In this document: positions 16,270 through 23,368 of the stretch, piece after piece
Numbering within the stretch: position 1 is the first letter of the stretch
How the letters are laid out: each line of letters opens with the position of its first letter
Source: Lachnospiraceae bacterium
GTDB taxonomy: Bacteria > Bacillota > Clostridia > Lachnospirales > Lachnospiraceae
Direction of reading: 5' to 3'
DNA: 63,486 nucleotides
Assembly (NCBI GenBank): GCA_024698885.1
Contig: JAILQQ010000039.1
Span: forward strand, 1 to 63,486
The notes under the pieces: model-generated
What the model was told of the DNA's origin: nothing
The model's input: only the letters and a program-made list of their open reading frames with translations
Databases searched by the model: none
Position numbers and translations under genes: made by a program

Positions 16270-18873
16270 ATGGAAACGGTAAATATCAAAGGCGGAGAGA
16301 TCATACATACGGAAGGAAACCGGACGGCCTACGAGGTCGTTTCGGGGGAGGTGCTTGCTTACATCGTCCCTGTGAAGGGCGGTGAGCCGGGCAGGAGACT
16401 GTATCTGGGCAGCTTTATGGCAGGCAGCCGCATTCCGGGCTTCCAGCATTCTTCCGACATATACGGCTGCTTTGAGATCGTGCTCGGGACAGTGGGGGAA
16501 GCGGAGCTTCTGGTGCTTCCCGGTCAGACGGACGACAGATTATTGTATGCCTTTGCCGCCCGCACAAGGCTTCCGATGCCCGGAAAAAAGAGCCCGGATA
16601 CGGGCGAAACCGGAAAGCTCAGTGAAAACGTATACGAGCAGTTTGAGGAAGCGCTGATCGAAAAATACAATCGAAACGAGGTAAAGCAGGACGGCTATAT
16701 ATATGCCGCGATCCGGGAGAAGGAATATACCAGGGAGCAGACACTGCGCACTGTTTTAAACGCTTTTTCCAGACATGGGGTCTATAAAGGATTTCAGATC
16801 CGGGAAACGGGAAATGCCCTGTATGACGCGGTGGCGGTTTTATGCCAGGCAGAAAAGATAGACCTATCCCCCCTTGAAAAGATCGAGGAGAGTAACGGCC
16901 GCCGGTTCGATATCCATGACATGGCAAGGGTATCCCGTTTTGCGGTCCGGCAAGTGGCACTGGAGGAACGGTGGTTTCGGCATGACTGCGGCAGCTTCTT
17001 AGCGTTTGCCGGGGACAGGAAGCATCCGGTGGCTCTCCTGCCAAAGGGGCCAAGCAGGTATGTCCTGTTTGATCCGAAAAGAGGAACATATGAAAAGGTT
17101 ACGAGGGAGATGGCGGAAACGCTGATGCCGACGGCATACATGCTGTACCGTCCCTTTCCCGACAGAGCCATATCGGCAGGAGATCTGGTATCCTTTGGCC
17201 TGCAGAAGGTTTATTCCTCCGATATCGTCCGTCTGGTTATGATGTCGGTTTTCGGGGTTCTGATCGGGATGCTGATTCCCTATATCAACGAGCAGGCGTA
17301 TGACAGATTTATCCCCTTAGGCGATGCCCCGGGCTTTATCCGTCTGAGCGGCCTTCTTTTAGCGTGCGCCCTGGGCGGTCTTTCCTTTTCGATCGTAAAG
17401 AATCTGTCGGTTTTCAGGTCGTTAAACACGATGAAGTACGCGGTACAGTCCGCGGTCTTTGACAGGCTGTTCAAGCTTCCGGAGAGCTTTTACCGGGAGT
17501 ATGACGCGGCGATGCTCGGGATCAGAGCTATGGAGGTGACGAACATTTTTTCCGTCCTGGCTTCGGGCCTTGTCAATACCGCCCTGTCGGTTTTGTTCTC
17601 TCTTTTATATCTGTTTCAGATGTTTTCCTACGCGGCGGATATGGCGCTTTCCGCGCTTATCCTGATGGCGGGCGTCATAGCCATAGTCAGCTGGATCGGC
17701 TTAATGCACAGAAAGGTCTTAAGGACCATGCCGGTGGAAATGGGAGAGGAAGATTCCGCCATGTTCCAGTTTGTTAAGGGGATCTCAAAACTCCGGATGG
17801 CCGGGGCAGAGGACCGGGCCCTTGACCGATACATGGATAAGCTTGTGAGGAGCACTCAGTTTTCGGGAGCGGGGAAAAAACTACACAATGTCATCAAGGC
17901 TCTGACAGCCGGCCTTCCGACGGTGTTTTCCATGGTCTTTTACTGGCTGGCGGGCCGTCATAACACCGGGCTGTCAATCGGCGCGTTTTCGGCCTTCTGC
18001 GCATCGTTTGGCGCTTTTTCCGCCGCTGCTTTTACGCTGTTGGAAAGCTGTCTTGATCTTAACGAGATCAGGATTTCCTATGGATATGCAAGGCCCATCC
18101 TGGAAACACTGCCGGAGATATCCGATGATGTCGGGATGCCGGAAGAGCTGACAGGGGAGATTGAGATCAGCAGCATTACCTTCGCGTACGATAAGACGCA
18201 GGAACCTGTGCTGAAGGATCTGAGCCTTCATGTAAAGCCGGGCGAGTATGTCGGGATCGTCGGTCCCTCGGGCTGCGGCAAGTCAACGCTCCTAAAGCTG
18301 CTGCTTGGCTTTGAGAAGCCTCAGATAGGCCGGATCTATTATGACAATCAGGAGCTGGACGGACTCGACAAACGGGAGCTGAGAAAAAAACTCGGGGTCG
18401 TATTACAGGACGGCGGACTGATCTCGGGCAGTATTTATGAGAACATTACGATCACGTCGCCCGGTGTTAAGAAAGAGCGGGTGGAAGAGACTGTACGGGA
18501 TGTCGGCCTCGAGGAGGACATCCGGAATATGCCCATGGGACTTCATACGATCGTATCAGAGGAAGCGGAGACGATCTCCGGCGGCCAGAAGCAGCGGATC
18601 CTGATCGCGCGCGCGATGGCCGCAAGGCCTAAGATCATCTTCCTTGATGAGGCGACAAGTGCCCTGGATAACGCAGCCCAGGCGCAGGTTGTAGAGACAC
18701 TGGAAAGACTTCAGGCTACGAAGGTTGTGATCGCCCACCGCCTGTCAACCGTTGTAAACTGTGACCGTATTATCGTGATGGATCACGGCTCCATAAAAGA
18801 GGAGGGGACTTATAAAGAGCTTATGGCAAGAAAGGGGATGTTTTATGAACTTGCAATCCGACAGATCTCATAA
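16270..18873 (+). CDS. NHLM-type ABC exporter, second ATP-binding subunit
   Basis: This 867-residue protein is the partner ABC subunit usual in NHLM export loci. A long N-terminal cytoplasmic region (residues 1-300) lacks the C39 catalytic motif and starts with a cyclic-nucleotide-binding-like beta stretch. A six-helix membrane domain follows (about 310-600). The ATPase has Walker [10 protein letters not shown], signature ISGGQKQR, Walker B IIFLDEATSALD and IAHRLS. It probably forms a heterodimer with the preceding subunit or a second exporter. There is no strong Shine-Dalgarno sequence and the gap to the previous gene is 10 bases, so re-initiation is likely. Its 3' end overlaps the sigma factor gene by 29 bases. 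Confidence 0.9.
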   Translation: METVNIKGGEIIHTEGNRTAYEVVSGEVLAYIVPVKGGEPGRRLYLGSFMAGSRIPGFQHSSDIYGCFEIVLGTVGEAELLVLPGQTDDRLLYAFAARTRLPMPGKKSPDTGETGKLSENVYEQFEEALIEKYNRNEVKQDGYIYAAIREKEYTREQTLRTVLNAFSRHGVYKGFQIRETGNALYDAVAVLCQAEKIDLSPLEKIEESNGRRFDIHDMARVSRFAVRQVALEERWFRHDCGSFLAFAGDRKHPVALLPKGPSRYVLFDPKRGTYEKVTREMAETLMPTAYMLYRPFPDRAISAGDLVSFGLQKVYSSDIVRLVMMSVFGVLIGMLIPYINEQAYDRFIPLGDAPGFIRLSGLLLACALGGLSFSIVKNLSVFRSLNTMKYAVQSAVFDRLFKLPESFYREYDAAMLGIRAMEVTNIFSVLASGLVNTALSVLFSLLYLFQMFSYAADMALSALILMAGVIAIVSWIGLMHRKVLRTMPVEMGEEDSAMFQFVKGISKLRMAGAEDRALDRYMDKLVRSTQFSGAGKKLHNVIKALTAGLPTVFSMVFYWLAGRHNTGLSIGAFSAFCASFGAFSAAAFTLLESCLDLNEIRISYGYARPILETLPEISDDVGMPEELTGEIEISSITFAYDKTQEPVLKDLSLHVKPGEYVGIVGPSGCGKSTLLKLLLGFEKPQIGRIYYDNQELDGLDKRELRKKLGVVLQDGGLISGSIYENITITSPGVKKERVEETVRDVGLEEDIRNMPMGLHTIVSEEAETISGGQKQRILIARAMAARPKIIFLDEATSALDNAAQAQVVETLERLQATKVVIAHRLSTVVNCDRIIVMDHGSIKEEGTYKELMARKGMFYELAIRQIS

Positions 18874-19372
18874 CGGCTCACTGTCTTTTGAAGAGATATA
18901 TGAGCAGTATTATGAGAAGGTTTTCAACTTCGTGTATATGCGGCTTCTGCACAGAGAGGACGCGGAGGACGTTACGGAGGATACCTTTGTCAAGGCAATG
19001 GCGGCTTATGAAAGCTACAATCCGGAAAAGGCGTCTTATATGACATGGCTTTGCACGATCGCAAGGAACAGTATGATCGACCATATCCGAAAGGCTCACC
19101 GGGATAAGATCATACCGTTTGATGAAACCTTTGACAAAGGCGAGATGGATCATGAACTGGAGAGCCTTACAGACGATACGCAAAAAAGAGTCTTTGAGAT
19201 CTTTTCCCATCTCAGGCAGGAGGAGCGTGAGCTTCTTTCCCTGCGCTACGGCATGGAACTGGGATATCAGGACATAGCAAAACTCCTTGGGATAGAACCC
19301 AAGGCGGCGGCCAAGCGCGTCGAGAGGCTGCTCAAAAAATGCAGAGAAATTGGCGGAAATGATTCGGTCTGA
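18845..19372 (+). CDS. ECF-type RNA polymerase sigma factor
   Basis: This 175-residue protein has sigma region 2 (YEQYYEKVFNFVYMRLLHREDAEDVTEDTF, quoted here only for its landmarks DAEDVTEDTF and TWLCTIARN) and region 4 (LRQEERELLSLRYGMELGYQDIAKLLGI). It should direct RNA polymerase to a dedicated promoter set. Its gene overlaps the exporter gene by 29 bases, so it is co-expressed. There is no classical transmembrane anti-sigma factor next to it; instead STAS, SpoIIE and STAS-kinase genes follow, suggesting partner-switching control. The last codons (GGAAATGATTCGGTCTGA, giving GNDSV-stop) lie inside the palindromic element at 19355, which is unusual. Confidence 0.88.
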   Translation: MNLQSDRSHNGSLSFEEIYEQYYEKVFNFVYMRLLHREDAEDVTEDTFVKAMAAYESYNPEKASYMTWLCTIARNSMIDHIRKAHRDKIIPFDETFDKGEMDHELESLTDDTQKRVFEIFSHLRQEERELLSLRYGMELGYQDIAKLLGIEPKAAAKRVERLLKKCREIGGNDSV

Positions 19373-19440
19373 AAAACAGACCGAATCGGCATGAACAGGT
19401 TCATGCCTAAGCGCACAATTTGCATGCAAATTGGCGCAGA
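19355..19440 (+). repeat. Palindromic element, copy A (three hairpins plus ribosome-binding edge)
   Basis: Three hairpins follow each other. The first is GATTCGGTCTG/CAGACCGAATC (19361-19387). The second is GGCATGAAC-AG-GTTCATGCC (19388-19407). The third is CAATTTGC-AT-GCAAATTG inside GCGC...GCGC (19411-19437). It starts inside the sigma factor gene and ends at GCGCAGA, directly before AAGGAG of the STAS gene. Related copies occur at 23221, 23271, 34219, 40693 and 45745. Confidence 0.85.
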
Positions 19441-19457
19441 TAAGGAGAATGGAAAGC

Positions 19458-19754
19458 ATGACGGTTACGAAGGAACAGGACGGAAGTAAGCTTACCGTAT
19501 ATATCGAGGGAAAGCTGGACGCGGTCACCTCACCGGTGCTTGAAAAAGAACTGAGCGATCTGTCCGGTGTCGAGGATCTGACGTTTGATCTGAAGGATAT
19601 GCCCTATACTTCATCAGCGGGACTTCGCGTCCTCTTAAACTGCCAGAGGATCATGGATGACCAGGGCAGCATGGTGATCATCCACGCGAATGAGGATGTT
19701 ATGGATATCTTCCGGGAAACGGGATTTAACAAGATCCTTGATATAGAGGATTAA
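19458..19754 (+). CDS. STAS-domain anti-sigma factor antagonist
   Basis: This 98-residue protein is a SpoIIAA/RsbV-like STAS protein. It binds or releases an anti-sigma kinase according to its phosphorylation state. The conserved segment is LKDMPYTSSAGLRVLL, where the second serine of SSAG is the usual phosphorylation site. I chose ATG 19458 because AAGGAG lies 10 bases upstream; the ATG at 19449 is too close. The ribosome binding site directly follows palindromic element A. The phosphatase gene starts 35 bases downstream. No dedicated anti-sigma kinase is in this operon. Confidence 0.88.
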   Translation: MTVTKEQDGSKLTVYIEGKLDAVTSPVLEKELSDLSGVEDLTFDLKDMPYTSSAGLRVLLNCQRIMDDQGSMVIIHANEDVMDIFRETGFNKILDIED

Positions 19755-19789
19755 TGTTGACAGGTCAAAAGATCTGATGAGTGATCGGG

Positions 19790-21676
19790 ATGAAAAAGAA
19801 ACGTTTATCACAAATTCTATATCGCGGATTGCTCAGGGTAATGCTGATCGCGTTCCTGGCCTCCCTGATCGGTGCTTTCGCCGTACAGAAGATTTATCAG
19901 CAGATCTATACATGGTCCCTGACGGAGGCGTACCTGAATGATGTGACGGAAGCGATGGATTCGGAGTTTGATACGTCATTATATGTCTATACCACTCATT
20001 TGATGGGCTATTTTGAGGAGAACAGGGAGTATTTTTTTAACAACGATAACCTTGAAAATTATGTCGGCAGAGATCACATTTATGATGAGATCAATCTGAT
20101 AGATGAAAACGGTATTATCGCTTATTCGTCGAATCCTGACTATATCGGCTATGATATGGACTCCGGGGAACAGTCACGTGAATTCCTGTGTCTTCTGCAC
20201 GGAACGGATTATTATATACAGGATCTGAAGGAGATTTCTTATGATAAAAGCATCGCCATGAAGTATATAGGCGTTGCCTATGATGGCGGCGGCGGATTTC
20301 TGCAGGCGGGAATAGAACGGGATCATTACTGTTTGCTGAAAGAGGAAATGATGGTGGATACCGTGGCGGAGCACCGGGTCGGTATCACAGGATTTGCGCT
20401 GGTCTGCGACATGGATCGGAAAATTGTGGCCAGCACGAAGGATGAATATAACGGACAGATTATTGAAGATATAAATCTCCTGCCGGAAACGGAAGGAGAG
20501 TATGAAAAAACCGTACAGAATATTTTTGGCCGGAAATGCTATATCCTGGCAGAGAAGAGACCGGATTACTATGTATTATGCTGTTTGCCGGAATCAGAGG
20601 CGGAGCGCTCGGGCCTGATCAACATTATTCTTACCGCGGCCATGTTCGTACTGATCCTTGTGTGTGTGCTGATCGGGCTGACAGTATTGGTAAGGAAGCA
20701 TGTCCTCCGGGGCGTGGAGGACATTCTGGGCTCTCTGAAAAAGATCACTTCCGGGGATCTTGACGAACGTGCCGATTTCAGGGATTCATCGGAGCTTGAT
20801 GAGTTATCCGACGGTATCAACTTTACGGTCGATCGTTTGAAAGAACTGATAAAAGAAGCCGAGGAGCGGATCGACGCGGAGCTTTCTCTGGCCGCAAAGA
20901 TCCAGAATTCGTTCATCCCTCATCAGTTCCCGCCCTTTCCCGACAGGGATGAATTCGAGCTGTATGCCGCCATGGTTCCCGCAAAGGAAGTCGGGGGCGA
21001 TTTCTATGATTTCTTCCTCATAGACGAGGATCATCTGGCACTGGTGATAGCCGATGTATCGGGGAAGGGAATACCGGCGGCCCTGTTTATGGTCATGACA
21101 AAGGACAAGCTCAGGCACAGCGTTCAGAAATACGGGACGGATACGGCGGCGGCTGTGAGGGAGGTCAATCTGGAGCTTTGCCGGGAAAATGACGCGGGGC
21201 TCTTTGTGACGGTCTGGCTCGGGGTTGTCACGATCTCAACCGGCCATGTCGACTATGTGGATGCCGGGCACGAATATCCGGCGATCTGCAGGAGGGGACA
21301 GGAGTTCACGGCGGATGAGGATGTACACTGCGCGCCGGTGGCCGCCAGAAAAAAGACTGAATTCGAGGCCGGTTCTTTTGAACTGGGTGTAGGAGATGTA
21401 CTGTATCTGTACACCGACGGCGTGACCGAGGCCAATGATCCGGCGGGAGAGATGTTCCGAAGAGGCAGGATGCTTAAGGCGCTGAATGATACAAAGGATT
21501 CCCCGGTGGAGCTGATCGATGCGGCGGTAAGAAAAGCCATCTCGGAATTCATTCAGGATACCCCGCAGTTTGATGATACGACAACGATGGTATTTCGGTA
21601 CCGGGGAAAGACCGAAGCGGACGGATCAATCGTAAAACCAAATGAGAACGAGTGGTTTGATACGCTGTTTACATAG
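19790..21676 (+). CDS. Membrane SpoIIE-family PP2C protein phosphatase
   Basis: This roughly 628-residue protein is a sensor phosphatase of the RsbU/SpoIIE type. It has an N-terminal transmembrane helix, an extracellular sensor region of about 240 residues (dCache-like), a second helix (IINIILTAAMFVLILVCVLI), and a HAMP-like linker. The PP2C domain follows, with AKEVGGDFYDFF, VSGKGIPAALFM, VDAGHEYP and TDGVTEA, and a C-terminal FDDTTTMV. The metal-binding aspartates are present. It should dephosphorylate STAS proteins, the neighbours at 19458 and 21689 being obvious candidates. The start may be ATG 19790 or GTG 19781 three codons earlier. The extracellular domain suggests sensing of a small molecule or secreted product. 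Confidence 0.9.
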   Translation: MKKKRLSQILYRGLLRVMLIAFLASLIGAFAVQKIYQQIYTWSLTEAYLNDVTEAMDSEFDTSLYVYTTHLMGYFEENREYFFNNDNLENYVGRDHIYDEINLIDENGIIAYSSNPDYIGYDMDSGEQSREFLCLLHGTDYYIQDLKEISYDKSIAMKYIGVAYDGGGGFLQAGIERDHYCLLKEEMMVDTVAEHRVGITGFALVCDMDRKIVASTKDEYNGQIIEDINLLPETEGEYEKTVQNIFGRKCYILAEKRPDYYVLCCLPESEAERSGLINIILTAAMFVLILVCVLIGLTVLVRKHVLRGVEDILGSLKKITSGDLDERADFRDSSELDELSDGINFTVDRLKELIKEAEERIDAELSLAAKIQNSFIPHQFPPFPDRDEFELYAAMVPAKEVGGDFYDFFLIDEDHLALVIADVSGKGIPAALFMVMTKDKLRHSVQKYGTDTAAAVREVNLELCRENDAGLFVTVWLGVVTISTGHVDYVDAGHEYPAICRRGQEFTADEDVHCAPVAARKKTEFEAGSFELGVGDVLYLYTDGVTEANDPAGEMFRRGRMLKALNDTKDSPVELIDAAVRKAISEFIQDTPQFDDTTTMVFRYRGKTEADGSIVKPNENEWFDTLFT

Positions 21677-21688
21677 GGAAAAGATATT

Positions 21689-22714
21689 ATGGAAGGAACG
21701 GATATCCGCTGGGATAACGAAAAGAATACGTTATATGTCACGTTTGCGGGCCGTATCGATTCGCTGACGACGCAGGGGCTTGACAGAAAAATATCCTTTG
21801 CCCTGGAGGGGCATGTCAATCCGTCCTGTGTCGTGGATGCGGAAAAGCTCGGCTATATATCGAGCGCGGGCATACGGATCCTGATCGGTCTTGCCGGACA
21901 GTGCAGGGATATGAAGATCGTCGGGGTCTCCATGGACGTATATGATATTTTTTCCATGACAGGCTTAACAAATCTGGTCAGCGTGGAGCGGAGGATCAGA
22001 AAGATCAGACAGCCGGTTCCGGGCATGCTTTTAAGCAGGGAAAAGGAAGCGGATATCTACCGGGATACGGAAGACCTCGTCATAAAGATCTTTCATCCGG
22101 AGATTTCCCTGGAAGAGGTGCAGCGCAGATGGAAGCTGTCCAATGTGGCGACCTCCCACGGGATACCGTCGCCGATCGCCTTTGAGGTTGTTTCCTGCAA
22201 CGGCAGCTACGGCATCATATATGAAAAAATGCACGGACGCACCCTTGACGAACTGTGGCGGGAACGGCCGGATGATATGGAGGATGAGATAAGACTGTTT
22301 TCGGAGCTTATGACCCGGATGCACCATTGTCAGATCAGAGAGCAGGAGCTGCCGGACATAGCGGAGCGTACGTTAAGGGAGATAGAAAGGACAAAGATCT
22401 TAGCGGAGGATGAAAAGCGGTTCATGAAGCATCTGATCGGCTCTCTCGGACGGAAGGATATTTTTGTCTGCGGCAATCTCCGCCTGAACAATGTGCTGCT
22501 TCAGGACGGCCGGCTGATGATCCTTGATCTGACCCGCGCGGGCCGCGGAAACCCGGTTCTTGATCTGCAGTTTACCGCCTCCGCCATGTGCGAGGACGGG
22601 CACGCCGCGTTCTGGAAGCGTCTTTTTGCCAGATATGCCGGAAAGCTTGCGCCGGAAAGACGTTACATCCTGGAGAGCGCGTTGGATCCGGGGATCAGAC
22701 CCTGGTGGAAATGA
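21689..22714 (+). CDS. STAS domain fused to a degenerate aminoglycoside-phosphotransferase-like kinase
   Basis: This 341-residue protein joins a STAS domain (residues 1-105, with EKLGYISSAGIRILIG) to an APH/choline-kinase-like domain (about 115-341). In that fold the catalytic loop is normally HGDxHxxN. Here it reads CGNLRLNNVLL, so the catalytic aspartate is Asn and the leading His is Cys. The next motif, MILDLTRAG, keeps the metal-binding aspartate. An N-lobe VIKIF Lys is present. It may therefore bind nucleotide without normal transfer, as a pseudokinase. It follows the phosphatase by 12 bases and ends the operon. A role in partner switching is inferred from the STAS domain. Confidence 0.85.
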   Translation: MEGTDIRWDNEKNTLYVTFAGRIDSLTTQGLDRKISFALEGHVNPSCVVDAEKLGYISSAGIRILIGLAGQCRDMKIVGVSMDVYDIFSMTGLTNLVSVERRIRKIRQPVPGMLLSREKEADIYRDTEDLVIKIFHPEISLEEVQRRWKLSNVATSHGIPSPIAFEVVSCNGSYGIIYEKMHGRTLDELWRERPDDMEDEIRLFSELMTRMHHCQIREQELPDIAERTLREIERTKILAEDEKRFMKHLIGSLGRKDIFVCGNLRLNNVLLQDGRLMILDLTRAGRGNPVLDLQFTASAMCEDGHAAFWKRLFARYAGKLAPERRYILESALDPGIRPWWK

Positions 22715-22737
22715 CCAATATACAGGAAACAAACAAA

Positions 22738-22773
22738 AACAGGTCAGATCCTTCTTTTGGATTCTGACCTGTT
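22738..22773 (-). terminator. Terminator of the minus-strand peptide gene
   Basis: AACAGGTCAGA and TCTGACCTGTT form the stem, extended by TCC/GGA. Read on the minus strand it is followed by TTTTGTTTG, so it mainly serves the peptide gene at 22792. It may also stop plus-strand transcription from the STAS-kinase gene. Confidence 0.7.
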
Positions 22774-22791
22774 CGTGTCGAAAAATGTACT

Positions 22792-22971
22792 TTATCCGTT
22801 CAGCTGCTTATCAAAATCCTGTGCGTCCTCAAGTCTGTCGAATGTCCCGTGCAGTTCACCGGTGCAGTCGTCATAGACGTTATAATCTCCGTCGGGAAGC
22901 TGCTCGATCCTTCCGCCGCTTACCTGCTCCAGGGCTTCTTCTGTCATTTTCTTTTCATTTAAATCCTTCAT
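22792..22971 (-). CDS. Double-glycine leader peptide, 59 residues
   Basis: This small gene encodes MKDLNEKKMTEEALEQVSGG followed by a 39-residue acidic segment ending KQLNG. The LEQVSGG end of the leader is a canonical C39 cleavage site. The predicted mature part has one cysteine and many Asp/Glu/Tyr residues. GGAG lies seven bases before the ATG, and a terminator follows at 22738-22773, so it is a complete unit. It faces the exporter operon in convergent orientation. It is a probable substrate of the C39 exporter at 14112. No modification enzyme of known lanthipeptide or nitrile-hydratase type is visible. Confidence 0.75.
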   Translation of the reverse strand: MKDLNEKKMTEEALEQVSGGRIEQLPDGDYNVYDDCTGELHGTFDRLEDAQDFDKQLNG

Positions 22972-22988
22972 TGTATTCTCCTTTCATT

Positions 22989-23030
22989 TGAAGAGCCGTT
23001 TTCCGAACGAACCAAAGAACCGGCTCTTCA
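22989..23030. repeat. Ten-base inverted repeat in the peptide gene leader
   Basis: TGAAGAGCCG (22989-22998) is the reverse complement of CGGCTCTTCA (23021-23030), separated by 22 bases. A plus-strand T-run follows about ten bases later. It lies in the 5' region of the minus-strand peptide gene and could be a leader hairpin or an imperfect plus-strand terminator. Confidence 0.5.
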
Positions 23031-23112
23031 TTCGTTGGCTTTTTTCTTGTTTCACTTCTTTATACGCATGAAGTTTATAAATGGCGACAGAAAATTTTAA
23101 AAACTTGTAAAC

Positions 23113-23141
23113 TTGTAACTGATACTTTTTTTCTCTATAAT
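23113..23141 (+). promoter_or_regulatory. Promoter for the exported clostripain-family gene
   Basis: TTGTAA (23113-23118) and TATAAT (23136-23141) are spaced exactly 17 bases apart in an AT-rich stretch. Transcription from here gives a leader of about 220 bases containing both palindromic elements. Confidence 0.65.
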
Positions 23142-23220
23142 GAAATAAATTGATATTTTTTCGCTTTTTTCCTCAAAATTTGTCACATTTTTAAATTTGA
23201 TGCGTATAAATTAGTGAAAC

Positions 23221-23267
23221 ACAGGTTCATGCCTAAGCGCACGATCCGCGAGCGGATCGGCGCAGAG
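23221..23267 (+). repeat. Palindromic element, partial copy B1
   Basis: This copy lacks the first hairpin and half of the second. It starts at CAGGTTCATGCC and keeps the third stem as CGATCCGC/GCGGATCG followed by GCGCAGAGAG. Confidence 0.8.
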
Positions 23268-23270
23268 AGA

Positions 23271-23360
23271 GGAAATGATTCGGTCTGCGGGCAGACCGAA
23301 TCGGCATGAACAGGTTCATGCCTAAGCGCACGATCCGCAAGCGGATCGGCGCAGAGAGAG
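23271..23360 (+). repeat. Palindromic element, full copy B2
   Basis: It has GATTCGGTCTGC/GCAGACCGAATC, then GGCATGAAC/GTTCATGCC, then CGATCCGC/GCGGATCG, and ends GCGCAGAGAGAGG as the Shine-Dalgarno region of the clostripain gene. The third stem differs from copy A (AATTTGC) on both arms together, so pairing is preserved. Confidence 0.85.
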
Positions 23361-23368
23361 GTTTCATT

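Larger units (their letters stand above)
22972..23368. other. Regulatory intergenic region with inverted repeat, promoter and two palindromic elements
   Basis: These 397 bases hold an inverted repeat (22989-23030), an AT-rich stretch with a good promoter (23113-23141), and a truncated plus a full palindromic element (23221-23360) that end just before the start of the clostripain gene. I see no gene. Confidence 0.7.
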
